From assembly GCF_003330765.1 (NCBI RefSeq), contig NZ_CP024902.1:2232001-2296000 (forward strand): a DNA stretch of 64,000 nucleotides, written 5' to 3'. Origin of the DNA: Burkholderia pyrrocinia (GTDB lineage Bacteria > Pseudomonadota > Gammaproteobacteria > Burkholderiales > Burkholderiaceae). Shown here piece by piece: positions 56,518 to 64,000 of the stretch; the stretch's first letter is position 1, and the number at the start of each line of letters is the position of its first letter. Position numbers and translations under genes: made by a program. The notes under the pieces were generated by a model. That model was given only the letters and a program-made list of their open reading frames with translations. It was not told the origin of the DNA and did not search any database.

Positions 56518-57198
56518 ATGAAACGTTCCAGTGCAGACATCATTCACGAATACGGCCCGTTTCCGGGCGTCGACGGCGTGCACGGCGTCACGTTCGACGG
56601 GCGGCACGTGTGGTACGCGTCCGGCGACAAGCTGAATGCGCTCGATCCGGAGCGCGGCACGACCGTCCGCTCGCTCGACGTCGCCGCGCATGCGGGCACC
56701 GCGTTCGACGGCCGCCACCTGTTCCAGATCGTCGAGGACCGCATCGAGAAGATCGATCCGGAATCGGGCCGCGTGCTCGCGACGATCCCGGCCCCCGGCG
56801 GCGGCGCCGATTCGGGGCTCGCATGGGCCGAAGGCACGCTGTGGGTCGGCCAGTACCGTGAACGCAAGATTCATCAGGTGGATCCGCAATCGGGCGCCGT
56901 GCTGCGCACGATCGAATCGAACCGCTTCGTCACCGGCGTGACGTGGGTCGACGGCGAGCTGTGGCACGGCACCTGGGAAGCCGACCAGAGCGAGCTGCGG
57001 CGCATCGATCCGCGCACGGGTCAGGTGCTGGAGCAGGTCGACATGCCGCCCGGCGTCGGTGTATCGGGGCTCGAATCCGACGGCCGCGACCGGTTCTACT
57101 GCGGCGGCGGCAACAACGGCAAGCTGCGCACCGTGCAGCGCCCGGCGCGGGCGTCGGGCGACAGCGCCGAGGCAGCGCCCGATCCGGCGGACGGCTGA
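56518..57198 (+). CDS. beta-propeller protein (glutamine cyclotransferase/Vgb-like)
   Basis: A 226-residue protein of repeating four-stranded sheets. The unit G-x-LWV-G followed by R-x-I-DP-x-SG-x-V recurs: HVWYASGDKLNALDPERG, HLFQIVEDRIEKIDPESG, TLWVGQYRERKIHQVDPQSG, ELWHGTWEADQSELRRIDPRTG, in separate pieces. That gives about five blades. There is no signal peptide, so it is probably cytoplasmic. The start at ATG 56518 is preferred; 56488 would add ten residues. The last 20 residues are Ala/Asp-rich. Function unknown; it follows the regulator by 31 bases. Confidence 0.75.
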   Translation: MKRSSADIIHEYGPFPGVDGVHGVTFDGRHVWYASGDKLNALDPERGTTVRSLDVAAHAGTAFDGRHLFQIVEDRIEKIDPESGRVLATIPAPGGGADSGLAWAEGTLWVGQYRERKIHQVDPQSGAVLRTIESNRFVTGVTWVDGELWHGTWEADQSELRRIDPRTGQVLEQVDMPPGVGVSGLESDGRDRFYCGGGNNGKLRTVQRPARASGDSAEAAPDPADG

Positions 57199-57334
57199 TC
57201 CGCCGCCTGTCGCGGCCGTTCCGGTGCGCAGCACGCCGAAGCCCGGCCATCCCCCGAGTGCAGGAATGAACAAGACGCCGCCGGGACGGCGTCGCTAAGA
57301 TGCGCGCTCGTCAGTCATTTGTTCGGAGCGGTCG

Positions 57335-58318
57335 ATGCAGCGCGGTGTGGTCTATGGTGTCCTGGCAGGCGCCCTGTGGGGCATGGTGTTTCTGGTTCCG
57401 CGGCTGCTGACCGACTTCTCGCCGCTGCTGCTGAGCGCCGGCCGCTACGCGATGTACGGCCTCGTGTCGCTCGTGGCTGCGCTGCCGGCCGCCCGCTCGC
57501 TGCTCGCGCGGCTGACCCGCGAAGATCTCGTGGCGCTCGTGAAGCTCGCCGTCGTCGGCAACGTCGCGTACTACATGCTGCTGTCCGGCGCCGTGCACCT
57601 GATCGGCATCGCGCCCAGCTCGCTGATCGTCGGCGTGCTGCCCGTCACCGTCACGCTCGCCGGCCTCGGCGACCACGGCGCCGTACCGCTGCGCCGGCTC
57701 GCCGCCCCGCTCGCGCTGGTGATCGCGGGTATCGTCTGCATCAACGTCGATCTGTTCACGTCCGAGGCCGCGCACGCGACGACGCTCGGCCAGAAGCTCG
57801 CGGGCATCGCTTGCGCGGCCGGCGCGCTCGCGAGCTGGACCTGGTACGCGGTCGCGAACGCGCGCTACCTGCAACGCCATCATCATTTCGGCGGCAACGA
57901 GTGGTCGGTGCTGTGGGGCGTCGTGACGGGCCTGATCGGCGGGCTCTGCTGGATCGCGATCCTCGCGCTGCCGGCCGGCACGGTGCAGGCGGCCGTACCG
58001 GCGTCGCGCTGGCAGCTGTTCTGGCTGCTGAACCTCGTGCTTGCGATCGGCGCGTCGTGGCTCGGCAACGGGCTGTGGAATGCCGCGTCGAAGCGATTGC
58101 CGCTCACGCTGTCGGGCCAGTTGATCGTGTTCGAAACCGTGTTCGCGATGCTTTACGCGTTCGTTTACGACCAGCGGATGCCGCACGTGCTCGAGATCGC
58201 CGCGCTCGTGCTGCTGCTCGCTGGTGTATACGGGTCGGTGCGACGGCACAGCGACACGCCCGCCGGCGGCGATACGCCGGGCAGCGCATCCGCAAACGCG
58301 AAAGCCGCGACCCACTGA
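57335..58318 (+). CDS. DMT-superfamily EamA transporter
   Basis: A 327-residue membrane protein with ten predicted helices in two EamA halves; the first begins with VVYGVLAGALWGMVFLVPRLL, and the second half runs from about residue 160 to 300. The family exports amino acids, metabolites or drugs. No substrate is visible. The C-terminal 25 residues are a hydrophilic Thr/Gly/Ala tail. It stands between the beta-propeller gene and rnfH with its own start. Confidence 0.88.
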   Translation: MQRGVVYGVLAGALWGMVFLVPRLLTDFSPLLLSAGRYAMYGLVSLVAALPAARSLLARLTREDLVALVKLAVVGNVAYYMLLSGAVHLIGIAPSSLIVGVLPVTVTLAGLGDHGAVPLRRLAAPLALVIAGIVCINVDLFTSEAAHATTLGQKLAGIACAAGALASWTWYAVANARYLQRHHHFGGNEWSVLWGVVTGLIGGLCWIAILALPAGTVQAAVPASRWQLFWLLNLVLAIGASWLGNGLWNAASKRLPLTLSGQLIVFETVFAMLYAFVYDQRMPHVLEIAALVLLLAGVYGSVRRHSDTPAGGDTPGSASANAKAATH

Positions 58319-58370
58319 GCGCCGCGGCATTTGATCAGACGAATTGGAGCGAAAGGAGCGATACCGCGCG

Positions 58371-58694
58371 TCAGCGCGCGTCCTTGTGCATCCACTTGCG
58401 GCCCTCGACGGAGCCCTCGCGACGGGACTTGTCGACGCGCCGCTGGCGCGCAAGCTTCGGATCGACGATCAACGGACGGTAGATCTCGACACGATCGTGG
58501 TCGGCGAGCGGTGCGTCGAGCGGCGCGAGCTTGCCGTACACGCCCGTCTTCGCGTGCGCGAGATCGATCTCCGGGTGCAGCGCGAGCACGCCGCTCGCGT
58601 CGATCGCCGAGCGAACGGTCGCCCCTTCGGGCAGCGACAGCGGGATCAGCGTCTGGCGATCCGGCAACGCATAGCAGACTTCGATCGACAGCAT
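58371..58694 (-). CDS. RnfH family protein
   Basis: A 107-residue ubiquitin-like-fold protein. It has the RnfH pattern: VCYALPDRQTLIPLSLPEGATV, then GVYGKLAPLDAPLADHDRVEIYRPLIVDPK, in parts. RnfH is linked by gene order to RatA and SmpB; its molecular role is unsettled. It starts four bases after ratA ends, so the two are cotranscribed. The C-terminus is Arg/Lys-rich. Confidence 0.9.
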   Translation of the reverse strand: MLSIEVCYALPDRQTLIPLSLPEGATVRSAIDASGVLALHPEIDLAHAKTGVYGKLAPLDAPLADHDRVEIYRPLIVDPKLARQRRVDKSRREGSVEGRKWMHKDAR

Positions 58695-58698
58695 CGCG

Positions 58699-59136
58699 TC
58701 ACCCCTTTCCGTAGCGCTGGTCCGCGCGCTTCACGAATGAATCGACGAACGTGTTCGCAATGTGGCTGAACACGGGCCCGATGATCTTCTCGAGCAGGAT
58801 GCTCGAAAACTCGTAGTGCAGCGCGAATTCGATCTTGCACGCATCGGCGCGCAGCGCCGTGAAGCGCCACGTGCCCGTGAACTTCTTGAACGGGCCGTCC
58901 GTGAACTCCATGTCGATCCGCGTCGGGCGCTGCTGCGTGTTGCGCGTCGCGAAATGCTGCTTGATGCCCTTGAAGTTGATATCGATGCGCGCTTCCATCC
59001 CGCTCTCGTCCTGACGGCGGATCTCGACACCGCCGCACCAGGGCAGGAAATTGGGGTAGTCGGCCACGTCGGTGACGAGGTCGAACATCTGTTCCGCCGA
59101 ATGACGGATCAATACGGTTTTCTGGACATCTGCCAT
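58699..59136 (-). CDS. ratA: RatA/COQ10-family protein
   Basis: A 145-residue START-like protein. The core ADVQKTVLIRHSAEQMFDLVTDVADYPNFLPWCGGVEI, in parts, and FTDGPFKKFTGTWRF are diagnostic. In E. coli, RatA was reported to inhibit ribosome subunit joining; homologues bind ubiquinone (COQ10). Which applies here is not clear. The ATG at 59136 matches the family start. It is 98 bases from divergent smpB, a conserved arrangement. Confidence 0.9.
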   Translation of the reverse strand: MADVQKTVLIRHSAEQMFDLVTDVADYPNFLPWCGGVEIRRQDESGMEARIDINFKGIKQHFATRNTQQRPTRIDMEFTDGPFKKFTGTWRFTALRADACKIEFALHYEFSSILLEKIIGPVFSHIANTFVDSFVKRADQRYGKG

Positions 59137-59234
59137 AAATCGCGCGGCATCGCTCAAGGTAGGAACGCAAACCGGGCGATTCCCTGCCCGCTTTGCTAAA
59201 ATCGTGATTTTAAACGAGTTGGCCCGATCCTTTC

Positions 59235-59681
59235 ATGAGCATCATCGACAACAGGAAAGCGCACTTCGATTATCACATCGAAGAACGCTACGAGGCGGGG
59301 CTCGTGCTGGAGGGCTGGGAAGTCAAGGCGCTGCGCGCCGGGCGCGGCCAGATCAGGGAAGGTTACGTCGTCATCAAGAACGCCGAAATCTTCCTGATCG
59401 GCACGCATATCAGTCCGCTGCCCGAGGCCTCCACGCACATCACCCCCGACCCGGTTCGCACGCGCAAGCTGCTGCTGCACCGTGACGAGATCAAGAAACT
59501 GATCGGCAAGGTCGAGCAACGCGGCTACACGCTCGTGCCGCTGAACTTCCACTACAAGGGGGGCCGCGTGAAGTGCGACATCGCGCTCGCGAAGGGCAAG
59601 AAGCTGCACGACAAGCGCGAAACCGAGAAGAAGCGCGACTGGGAACGCGAAAAGGCGCGCATCATGCGCGCCGGCACCTGA
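59235..59681 (+). CDS. smpB: SsrA-binding protein SmpB
   Basis: A 148-residue SmpB that carries tmRNA to stalled ribosomes. Landmarks: [29 protein letters not shown], in parts, the [16 protein letters not shown] segment, and the basic C-terminal tail with [21 protein letters not shown], in parts, which fills the empty mRNA channel. The length is normal. I could not identify the ssrA RNA gene in this window. Confidence 0.97.
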   Translation: MSIIDNRKAHFDYHIEERYEAGLVLEGWEVKALRAGRGQIREGYVVIKNAEIFLIGTHISPLPEASTHITPDPVRTRKLLLHRDEIKKLIGKVEQRGYTLVPLNFHYKGGRVKCDIALAKGKKLHDKRETEKKRDWEREKARIMRAGT

Positions 59682-59710
59682 CCTGACGCGCGCGACGCGC
59701 ATCGCAAACG

Positions 59711-59737
59711 ACACGGCCCGCTCGAAGCGGGCCGTGT
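59711..59737 (+). terminator. hairpin terminator after smpB
   Basis: A 12-base perfect stem (ACACGGCCCGCT at 59711-59722 with AGCGGGCCGTGT at 59726-59737) with a three-base loop and a T-rich flank. It is 29 bases past the smpB stop. Confidence 0.85.
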
Positions 59738-59804
59738 TGCTTTGGGCTAGGTGAATCGCGCATGATGGCCGCCCGGAGGCGGCCGGCGGCGCACGGGAGC
59801 CGGC

Positions 59805-60740
59805 TCAGCCCTTCCCGCCCGCGGCCGACGACGCGCTTTTGACGATCGTCAGCGCCGACGAGATCGCGGTGCCGAGATCCGACAGGTTCGACGGCACGAT
59901 CAGCGTGTTGCCCTGCTTCGCGAGATTCGAGAACGCACCGACATACTGCTCGGCGATCTTCAGGCTCACCGCATCCATCCCGCCCTGCGACTGGATCGCG
60001 TTCGCGATCTTCTGGATCGCCTGCGCGTTCGCCTCGGCCACGGCAAGAATCGCAGCGGCCTCGCCCTGCGCCTGGTTGATCGCGGCCTGCCGCTCGCCTT
60101 CGGATTTCTGGATCGCCGCCTCGCGCGCGCCCGACGCAAGGTTGATCTGCTCCTGCTTGCGGCCTTCGGACGCGGCGATCAGCGCGCGCTTCTCGCGCTC
60201 CGCGGTGATCTGCGCCTGCATCGCGTGCAGGATTTCCTTCGGCGGCGTCAGGTCCTTGATCTCGTAGCGCAGCACTTTCACGCCCCAGTTCGAGGCGGCT
60301 TCGTCGAGCGCCGACACGATGCTGTGGTTGATGAAGTCGCGCTCCTCGAAGGTCTTGTCGAGTTCGAGCTTGCCGATCACCGAACGCAGCATCGTCTGCG
60401 AAAGCTGCGTGATCGCGAGCACGAAGTTGCTCGACCCGTACGATGCCTTCATCGGGTCCATCACCTGGAAATACAGCACGCCGTCGACCTGCAACTGCGT
60501 ATTGTCGCGCGTGATGCAGACCTGGCTCGGCACGTCGAGCGGAATTTCCTTCAGTATGTGCCGGTAGGCGATGCGATCGACGAATGGCAGCACGATATTG
60601 AGACCGGGCGATAGCGTCGCGTGATAGCGCCCGAAGCGCTCGAGCACCCACGCATGCTGCTGCGGCACGATCTTCACCGTCTTCGACACGATCACGATCG
60701 CGATGACGAGCAGGACAACCCAGATGATCAGCGAATCCAT
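59805..60740 (-). CDS. SPFH/stomatin-type membrane protein (QmcA-like)
   Basis: A 311-residue protein with one N-terminal membrane helix (LIIWVVLLVIAIVIVSKTV) and an SPFH domain (VPQQHAWVLERFGRY, LDVPSQVCITRDNTQLQVDG) to about residue 190. A long helix with AEREKRALIAASEGRKQEQI follows, then an Ala-rich segment. Such proteins form large rings in the inner membrane and often pair with NfeD. The nfeD gene lies 33 bases upstream on the same strand. Confidence 0.93.
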   Translation of the reverse strand: MDSLIIWVVLLVIAIVIVSKTVKIVPQQHAWVLERFGRYHATLSPGLNIVLPFVDRIAYRHILKEIPLDVPSQVCITRDNTQLQVDGVLYFQVMDPMKASYGSSNFVLAITQLSQTMLRSVIGKLELDKTFEERDFINHSIVSALDEAASNWGVKVLRYEIKDLTPPKEILHAMQAQITAEREKRALIAASEGRKQEQINLASGAREAAIQKSEGERQAAINQAQGEAAAILAVAEANAQAIQKIANAIQSQGGMDAVSLKIAEQYVGAFSNLAKQGNTLIVPSNLSDLGTAISSALTIVKSASSAAGGKG

Positions 60741-60773
60741 GAAGCGTTCCCTCCTTGTTTTATCAGCGGACGA

Positions 60774-61208
60774 TCAGCCCGCGGGTTTCGCCACGACCAC
60801 GAGACGGTTGCCGCGTACGGCGCTCACCTGATAGACGTGCACATCGTCGCGCTCGCCGTTCGCGAGTTCGACGTCCCAGTCGGCGCCGCGATACTGCACG
60901 CGCGCGCGGCCGTCACGCCACGCGTCGACCGTGACGGTCGCGCCGATATCGAGATTGACGTCGGGATTCGTCGACGTGTCGCGCTTCTGCTTGCGGCCGA
61001 GCCCCGAACGGCGCAGCACGATCATTGCGACGATCGCGACCGCGGCCGCCGCGCCGAACTGCACGTGCGGCGCGAAACCGGCCAGCTGCAACAACCCGCC
61101 CGCGAGAAATCCGAGCGCGATCATCAGCAGATAGAACGTGCCCGTCAGCAACTCGGCCACGACCAGCACGCCCACCGCGACCCACCAGAACAGATGCCCC
61201 GACATCAT
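60774..61208 (-). CDS. NfeD-like membrane protein
   Basis: A 144-residue short NfeD. It has four hydrophobic segments up to about residue 65 (HLFWWVAVGVLVVAELLTG at the start) and a C-terminal OB-like domain with DIGATVTVDAWRDGRARVQYRG and WDVELA. NfeD proteins work with SPFH partners. It comes before the SPFH gene on the same strand. Two ATGs stand in tandem at the start; the first is used. Confidence 0.88.
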   Translation of the reverse strand: MMSGHLFWWVAVGVLVVAELLTGTFYLLMIALGFLAGGLLQLAGFAPHVQFGAAAAVAIVAMIVLRRSGLGRKQKRDTSTNPDVNLDIGATVTVDAWRDGRARVQYRGADWDVELANGERDDVHVYQVSAVRGNRLVVVAKPAG

Positions 61209-61226
61209 TGTGGCCTCCAGAAAAAC

Positions 61227-61294
61227 GCCCCCCACGCTCGCTGTGTTCGCTGCCCCCCCGAGGGGGCGGTCGGCACGCTTGGGGCGGCCCGGCG
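61227..61294. repeat. GC-rich intergenic palindrome block, possible dispersed repeat
   Basis: The stretch contains GCCCCC (61252-61257) paired with GGGGGC (61262-61267) and ends with GCTTGGGGCGGCCCGGCG. I recall similar intergenic blocks in many betaproteobacterial genomes, but cannot verify copy number here because only one copy is in the window. It sits between the ppsA terminator and nfeD. Confidence 0.35.
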
Positions 61295-61309
61295 AGCACC
61301 GACAAACAA

Positions 61310-61337
61310 AAACACCCCGGTGCCTACCGGGGTGTTT
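61310..61337 (-). terminator. rho-independent terminator of ppsA
   Basis: On the minus strand an 11-base stem (61310-61320 with 61327-61337; core ACACCCCGG/CCGGGGTGT) is followed by a T-rich run. It lies 77 bases past the ppsA stop and separates it from nfeD. Confidence 0.88.
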
Positions 61338-61414
61338 ATAGCACGAACCTTGCATTTTGCCTTCAACGAAAGCGCGGTGGACCCGCCCTTTCGCCGAAGG
61401 TGCGTTACCGACCG

Positions 61415-63814
61415 TTACTTCCGGTTGGCCAGCGCCTGCCACGTTTCGATGATCGTGTCGGGGTTCAGCGAGATCGACTCGATGCCTTCGTCGGTCAGCC
61501 ATTGCGCGAAGTCCGGGTGATCGGACGGGCCCTGGCCGCAGATGCCGACGTACTTGCCCATCCTGCGGCAGGTATCGATCGCACGCTTCAGCAGGAACTT
61601 GACGGCCGGGTCGCGCTCGTCGAAGTCGACTGCCAGCAGTTCCATGCCCGAGTCGCGGTCGAGGCCGAGCGTGAGCTGCGTGAGGTCGTTCGAGCCGATC
61701 GAGAAACCGTCGAAGTGCTGCAGGAACTCTTCGGCGAGGATCGCATTGGTCGGGACTTCGCACATCATCACGAGGCGCAGGCCGTTTTCGCCACGCTTCA
61801 GACCGAACTTCTCGAGCAGGCCAACGACACGCTCCGCCTGCTTCACGGTACGCACGAATGGCACCATGATCTCGACGTTGGTCAGGCCCATCTCGTCGCG
61901 CACGCGCTTCAGTGCACGGCACTCCATCTCGAACGCCTGCGCGAAATCTTCGGCGATGTAGCGCGACGCGCCGCGGAAGCCCAGCATCGGGTTTTCCTCG
62001 TCCGGCTCGTAACGCGAACCGCCGATCAGCTTCTTGTACTCGTTCGACTTGAAGTCGGACAGACGCACGATCACGGGCTTCGGATAGAACGCCGCAGCGA
62101 TCGTCGCGACACCTTCCGTCAGCTTGTCGACATAGAACTGACGCGGCGACGCGTGGCCGCGCGCGACGCTCTCGACAGCCTTCTTCAGGTCCTGGTCGAT
62201 GTTCGGGTACTCGAGAATCGCCTTCGGGTGAACACCGATGTTGTTGTTGATGATGAACTCGAGACGCGCGAGACCCACGCCGCCGTTCGGCAGTTGCGAG
62301 AAGTCGAACGCGAGTTGCGGGTTGCCGACGTTCATCATGATCTTGACCGGGATTTCCGGCAGTTCGCCGCGCTGCACTTCCGTGACTTCCGTCTCGAGCA
62401 GGCCGTCGTAGATCTTGCCTTCGTCGCCTTCCGCACACGACACGGTGACGAGCGCGCCGTCCTTCAGGATGTCGGTAGCGTCGCCGCAGCCGACGACCGC
62501 CGGCACGCCGAGCTCACGCGCGATGATCGCCGCGTGGCAGGTCCGGCCGCCACGGTTCGTGACGATCGCGGCCGCACGCTTCATCACCGGCTCCCAGTTC
62601 GGGTCGGTCATGTCGGCCACCAGCACGTCGCCCGGCTGCACGCGTTCCATTTCCGACGGATCCTGGATCACGCGCACGGGGCCCGCGCCGATCTTCTGGC
62701 CGATCGCACGGCCCGTCGCGAGCACCTGCGACTGGCCCTTCAGCTTGAAGCGCTGCTCGGCCTTGCCGGCAGCCTGGCTCTTCACGGTTTCCGGGCGTGC
62801 CTGCAGGATGAAGATCTTGCCGTCGCGGCCGTCCCTGCCCCACTCGATGTCCATCGGACGCTGGTAGTGCTTCTCGATGATGACCGCGTACTTCGCCAGC
62901 TCGATCACGTCCTCGTCGGTGATCGAGTAGCGGTTGCGCTGCTCGTGCGGCACGTCGACCGTCTTCACGCGGCCCGGCTCGCCCGGCTGCGTGAATTCCA
63001 TCTTGATCAGCTTCGAGCCGATCGAGCGGCGGATGATCGGGTACTTGTCCTGTGCAAGCGTCGTCTTGAACACATAGAACTCGTCCGGGTTCACCGCGCC
63101 TTGCACGACGGTTTCGCCCAGGCCATAGCTCGACGTGATGAACACGGCGTCCTTGAAGCCCGATTCGGTGTCGATCGTGAACATCACGCCGGCGGCGCCG
63201 ACGTCCGAGCGGACCATGCGCTGCACGCCGGCCGACAGTGCGACCTCGGCGTGCGTGAAGCCCTTGTGCACGCGGTACGAGATCGCGCGGTCGTTATACA
63301 GCGACGCGAACACGTGCTTCATGCGGTCGAGCACGTCCTCGATACCGACGACGTTCAGGTACGACTCCTGCTGGCCGGCGAACGATGCGTCGGGCAGGTC
63401 TTCCGCGGTCGCGGACGAGCGCACGGCGAACGACAGCTCGCCCGGCGAGCCGTTCTTCAGGACTTCGAACTGCGCGCGGATTTCCTGCTCGAGGCGCGCC
63501 TGCATCGGCGCGTCGACGATCCACTTGCGGATTTCGGCACCTGCTTCGGCGAGCGCCTTCACGTCGTCGATGTCGAGCGACTCGAGACGCTTGGCGATGC
63601 GGTCGGTGAGGTCGTTGTGCGTGAGGAAATCGCGGAACGCGAGCGCGGTCGTGGCGAAACCGGTGGGAACGCGAACGCCTGCTTCGGAAAGCTGGCTGAT
63701 CATCTCGCCGAGCGACGCATTCTTGCCGCCCACGATCTCCACATCGGTCATCCGCAACTGCTCGAACGGAATTACATACGCCTGGTCCTTTGCGACGTTT
63801 GCTGCGTTAGTCAT
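61415..63814 (-). CDS. ppsA: phosphoenolpyruvate synthase
   Basis: A 799-residue enzyme that makes PEP from pyruvate and ATP for gluconeogenesis. The N-terminal ATP-grasp part has [14 protein letters not shown] and [18 protein letters not shown]; the phosphohistidine is His427 in [15 protein letters not shown]; the C-terminal PEP barrel ends with the catalytic Cys in [14 protein letters not shown]. Residue spacing matches E. coli PpsA. The ATG at 63814 gives the normal N-terminus; an upstream frame to 63853 is not needed. The regulator gene (ppsR) would be expected outside the window. Confidence 0.97.
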   Translation of the reverse strand: MTNAANVAKDQAYVIPFEQLRMTDVEIVGGKNASLGEMISQLSEAGVRVPTGFATTALAFRDFLTHNDLTDRIAKRLESLDIDDVKALAEAGAEIRKWIVDAPMQARLEQEIRAQFEVLKNGSPGELSFAVRSSATAEDLPDASFAGQQESYLNVVGIEDVLDRMKHVFASLYNDRAISYRVHKGFTHAEVALSAGVQRMVRSDVGAAGVMFTIDTESGFKDAVFITSSYGLGETVVQGAVNPDEFYVFKTTLAQDKYPIIRRSIGSKLIKMEFTQPGEPGRVKTVDVPHEQRNRYSITDEDVIELAKYAVIIEKHYQRPMDIEWGRDGRDGKIFILQARPETVKSQAAGKAEQRFKLKGQSQVLATGRAIGQKIGAGPVRVIQDPSEMERVQPGDVLVADMTDPNWEPVMKRAAAIVTNRGGRTCHAAIIARELGVPAVVGCGDATDILKDGALVTVSCAEGDEGKIYDGLLETEVTEVQRGELPEIPVKIMMNVGNPQLAFDFSQLPNGGVGLARLEFIINNNIGVHPKAILEYPNIDQDLKKAVESVARGHASPRQFYVDKLTEGVATIAAAFYPKPVIVRLSDFKSNEYKKLIGGSRYEPDEENPMLGFRGASRYIAEDFAQAFEMECRALKRVRDEMGLTNVEIMVPFVRTVKQAERVVGLLEKFGLKRGENGLRLVMMCEVPTNAILAEEFLQHFDGFSIGSNDLTQLTLGLDRDSGMELLAVDFDERDPAVKFLLKRAIDTCRRMGKYVGICGQGPSDHPDFAQWLTDEGIESISLNPDTIIETWQALANRK

Positions 63815-64000
63815 ACAAGCCCCTAAGTGTGAAAAAAATACTCGATCGCGCAAGTGGGCTTGGACGCGGGCGCTTGCAAAAAGGCGCGGCGCGTCTTGCG
63901 CAACCTGTTAGATAAACACTCGCAGCGGCGGAAGTCTTCCGACCCGATTTGCAAAAATCCCGGCAGAAAGGCGATATTTTCAGACAAATCGCCGAACTTG

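Noticed and set aside
59682..59804. tmRNA (ssrA) gene next to smpB
   Set aside because: The gap is only about 120 bases and is taken by a terminator; no tRNA-like ends are visible.
61025..63826. 933-residue plus-strand open frame opposite ppsA
   Set aside because: Antisense shadow of ppsA and nfeD; no family motif and Arg/His/Val-rich low-information translation.

Overview
The window is high-GC DNA with strong GC3 bias. Its gene order and gene families (mfd beside ispDF, ompR-envZ before ahpC-ahpD, guaB and guaA near smpB/ratA/rnfH, hopanoid-type squalene synthase) point to the main chromosome of a Burkholderia, most likely of the B. cepacia complex. That assignment rests on recalled family and synteny patterns, not on a search. 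I saw no rRNA or tRNA gene, CRISPR array, intact insertion sequence or prophage.

Layout. 1-8.95 kb: the 3' part of a squalene/phytoene synthase gene, a DUF1501/DUF1800 pair, a small secreted protein, ompR-envZ, an ahpC-ahpD peroxidase pair with a readable OxyR-like promoter, and ispF-ispD. 9-15.6 kb: mfd, argE, a catabolic-type threonine dehydratase and a DUF3574 lipoprotein. 15.6-22 kb: envelope genes (PBP1A, PspA with a membrane-anchored TPR partner, MscL). 22-24.4 kb: a hydroxyisobutyrate-dehydrogenase-like enzyme, dodecin and a LysR regulator.

24.5-35.1 kb is a purine-breakdown island: 8-oxoguanine deaminase, 5-hydroxyisourate hydrolase, membrane urate oxidase PuuD, OHCU decarboxylase, allantoinase PuuE, allantoicase, ureidoglycolate lyase, a hydantoin/allantoin-type racemase, an NCS1 permease and a FadR-type GntR regulator. 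Together they would take urate to glyoxylate plus urea. Several genes are joined by ATGA overlaps. Short TTGT/ACAA palindromes beside the regulator, and a related one in front of the deaminase and uraH, are candidate operators.

35.3-38.9 kb holds ldcA, tadA, a DUF1992 gene and an MFS transporter. 39.2-46.5 kb is the most interesting part: a HutC-type GntR regulator with a well-placed operator, an AprA-like flavoprotein, a short AprB-like double [4Fe-4S] ferredoxin, a nitrate/sulfonate-type ABC importer whose binding protein ends in a NosL-like domain, a HEAT-repeat protein and a DUF971 protein. I read this as one operon for an uncharacterised redox pathway fed by its own importer; the substrate is unknown.

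46.6-49.4 kb, downstream of the guaA 3' end, is accessory: two deletion-scarred pseudogenes (a dehydrogenase and a Nudix hydrolase), a GNAT acetyltransferase, ThpR and a DnaQ-like exonuclease. 49.5-53.3 kb is guaA, a membrane protein and guaB. 53.5-58.3 kb looks like an inserted block (DUF2182, DUF899, a TPR/winged-helix regulator, a beta-propeller protein, an EamA exporter). The window closes with rnfH-ratA, divergent smpB, an SPFH/NfeD membrane pair and ppsA.
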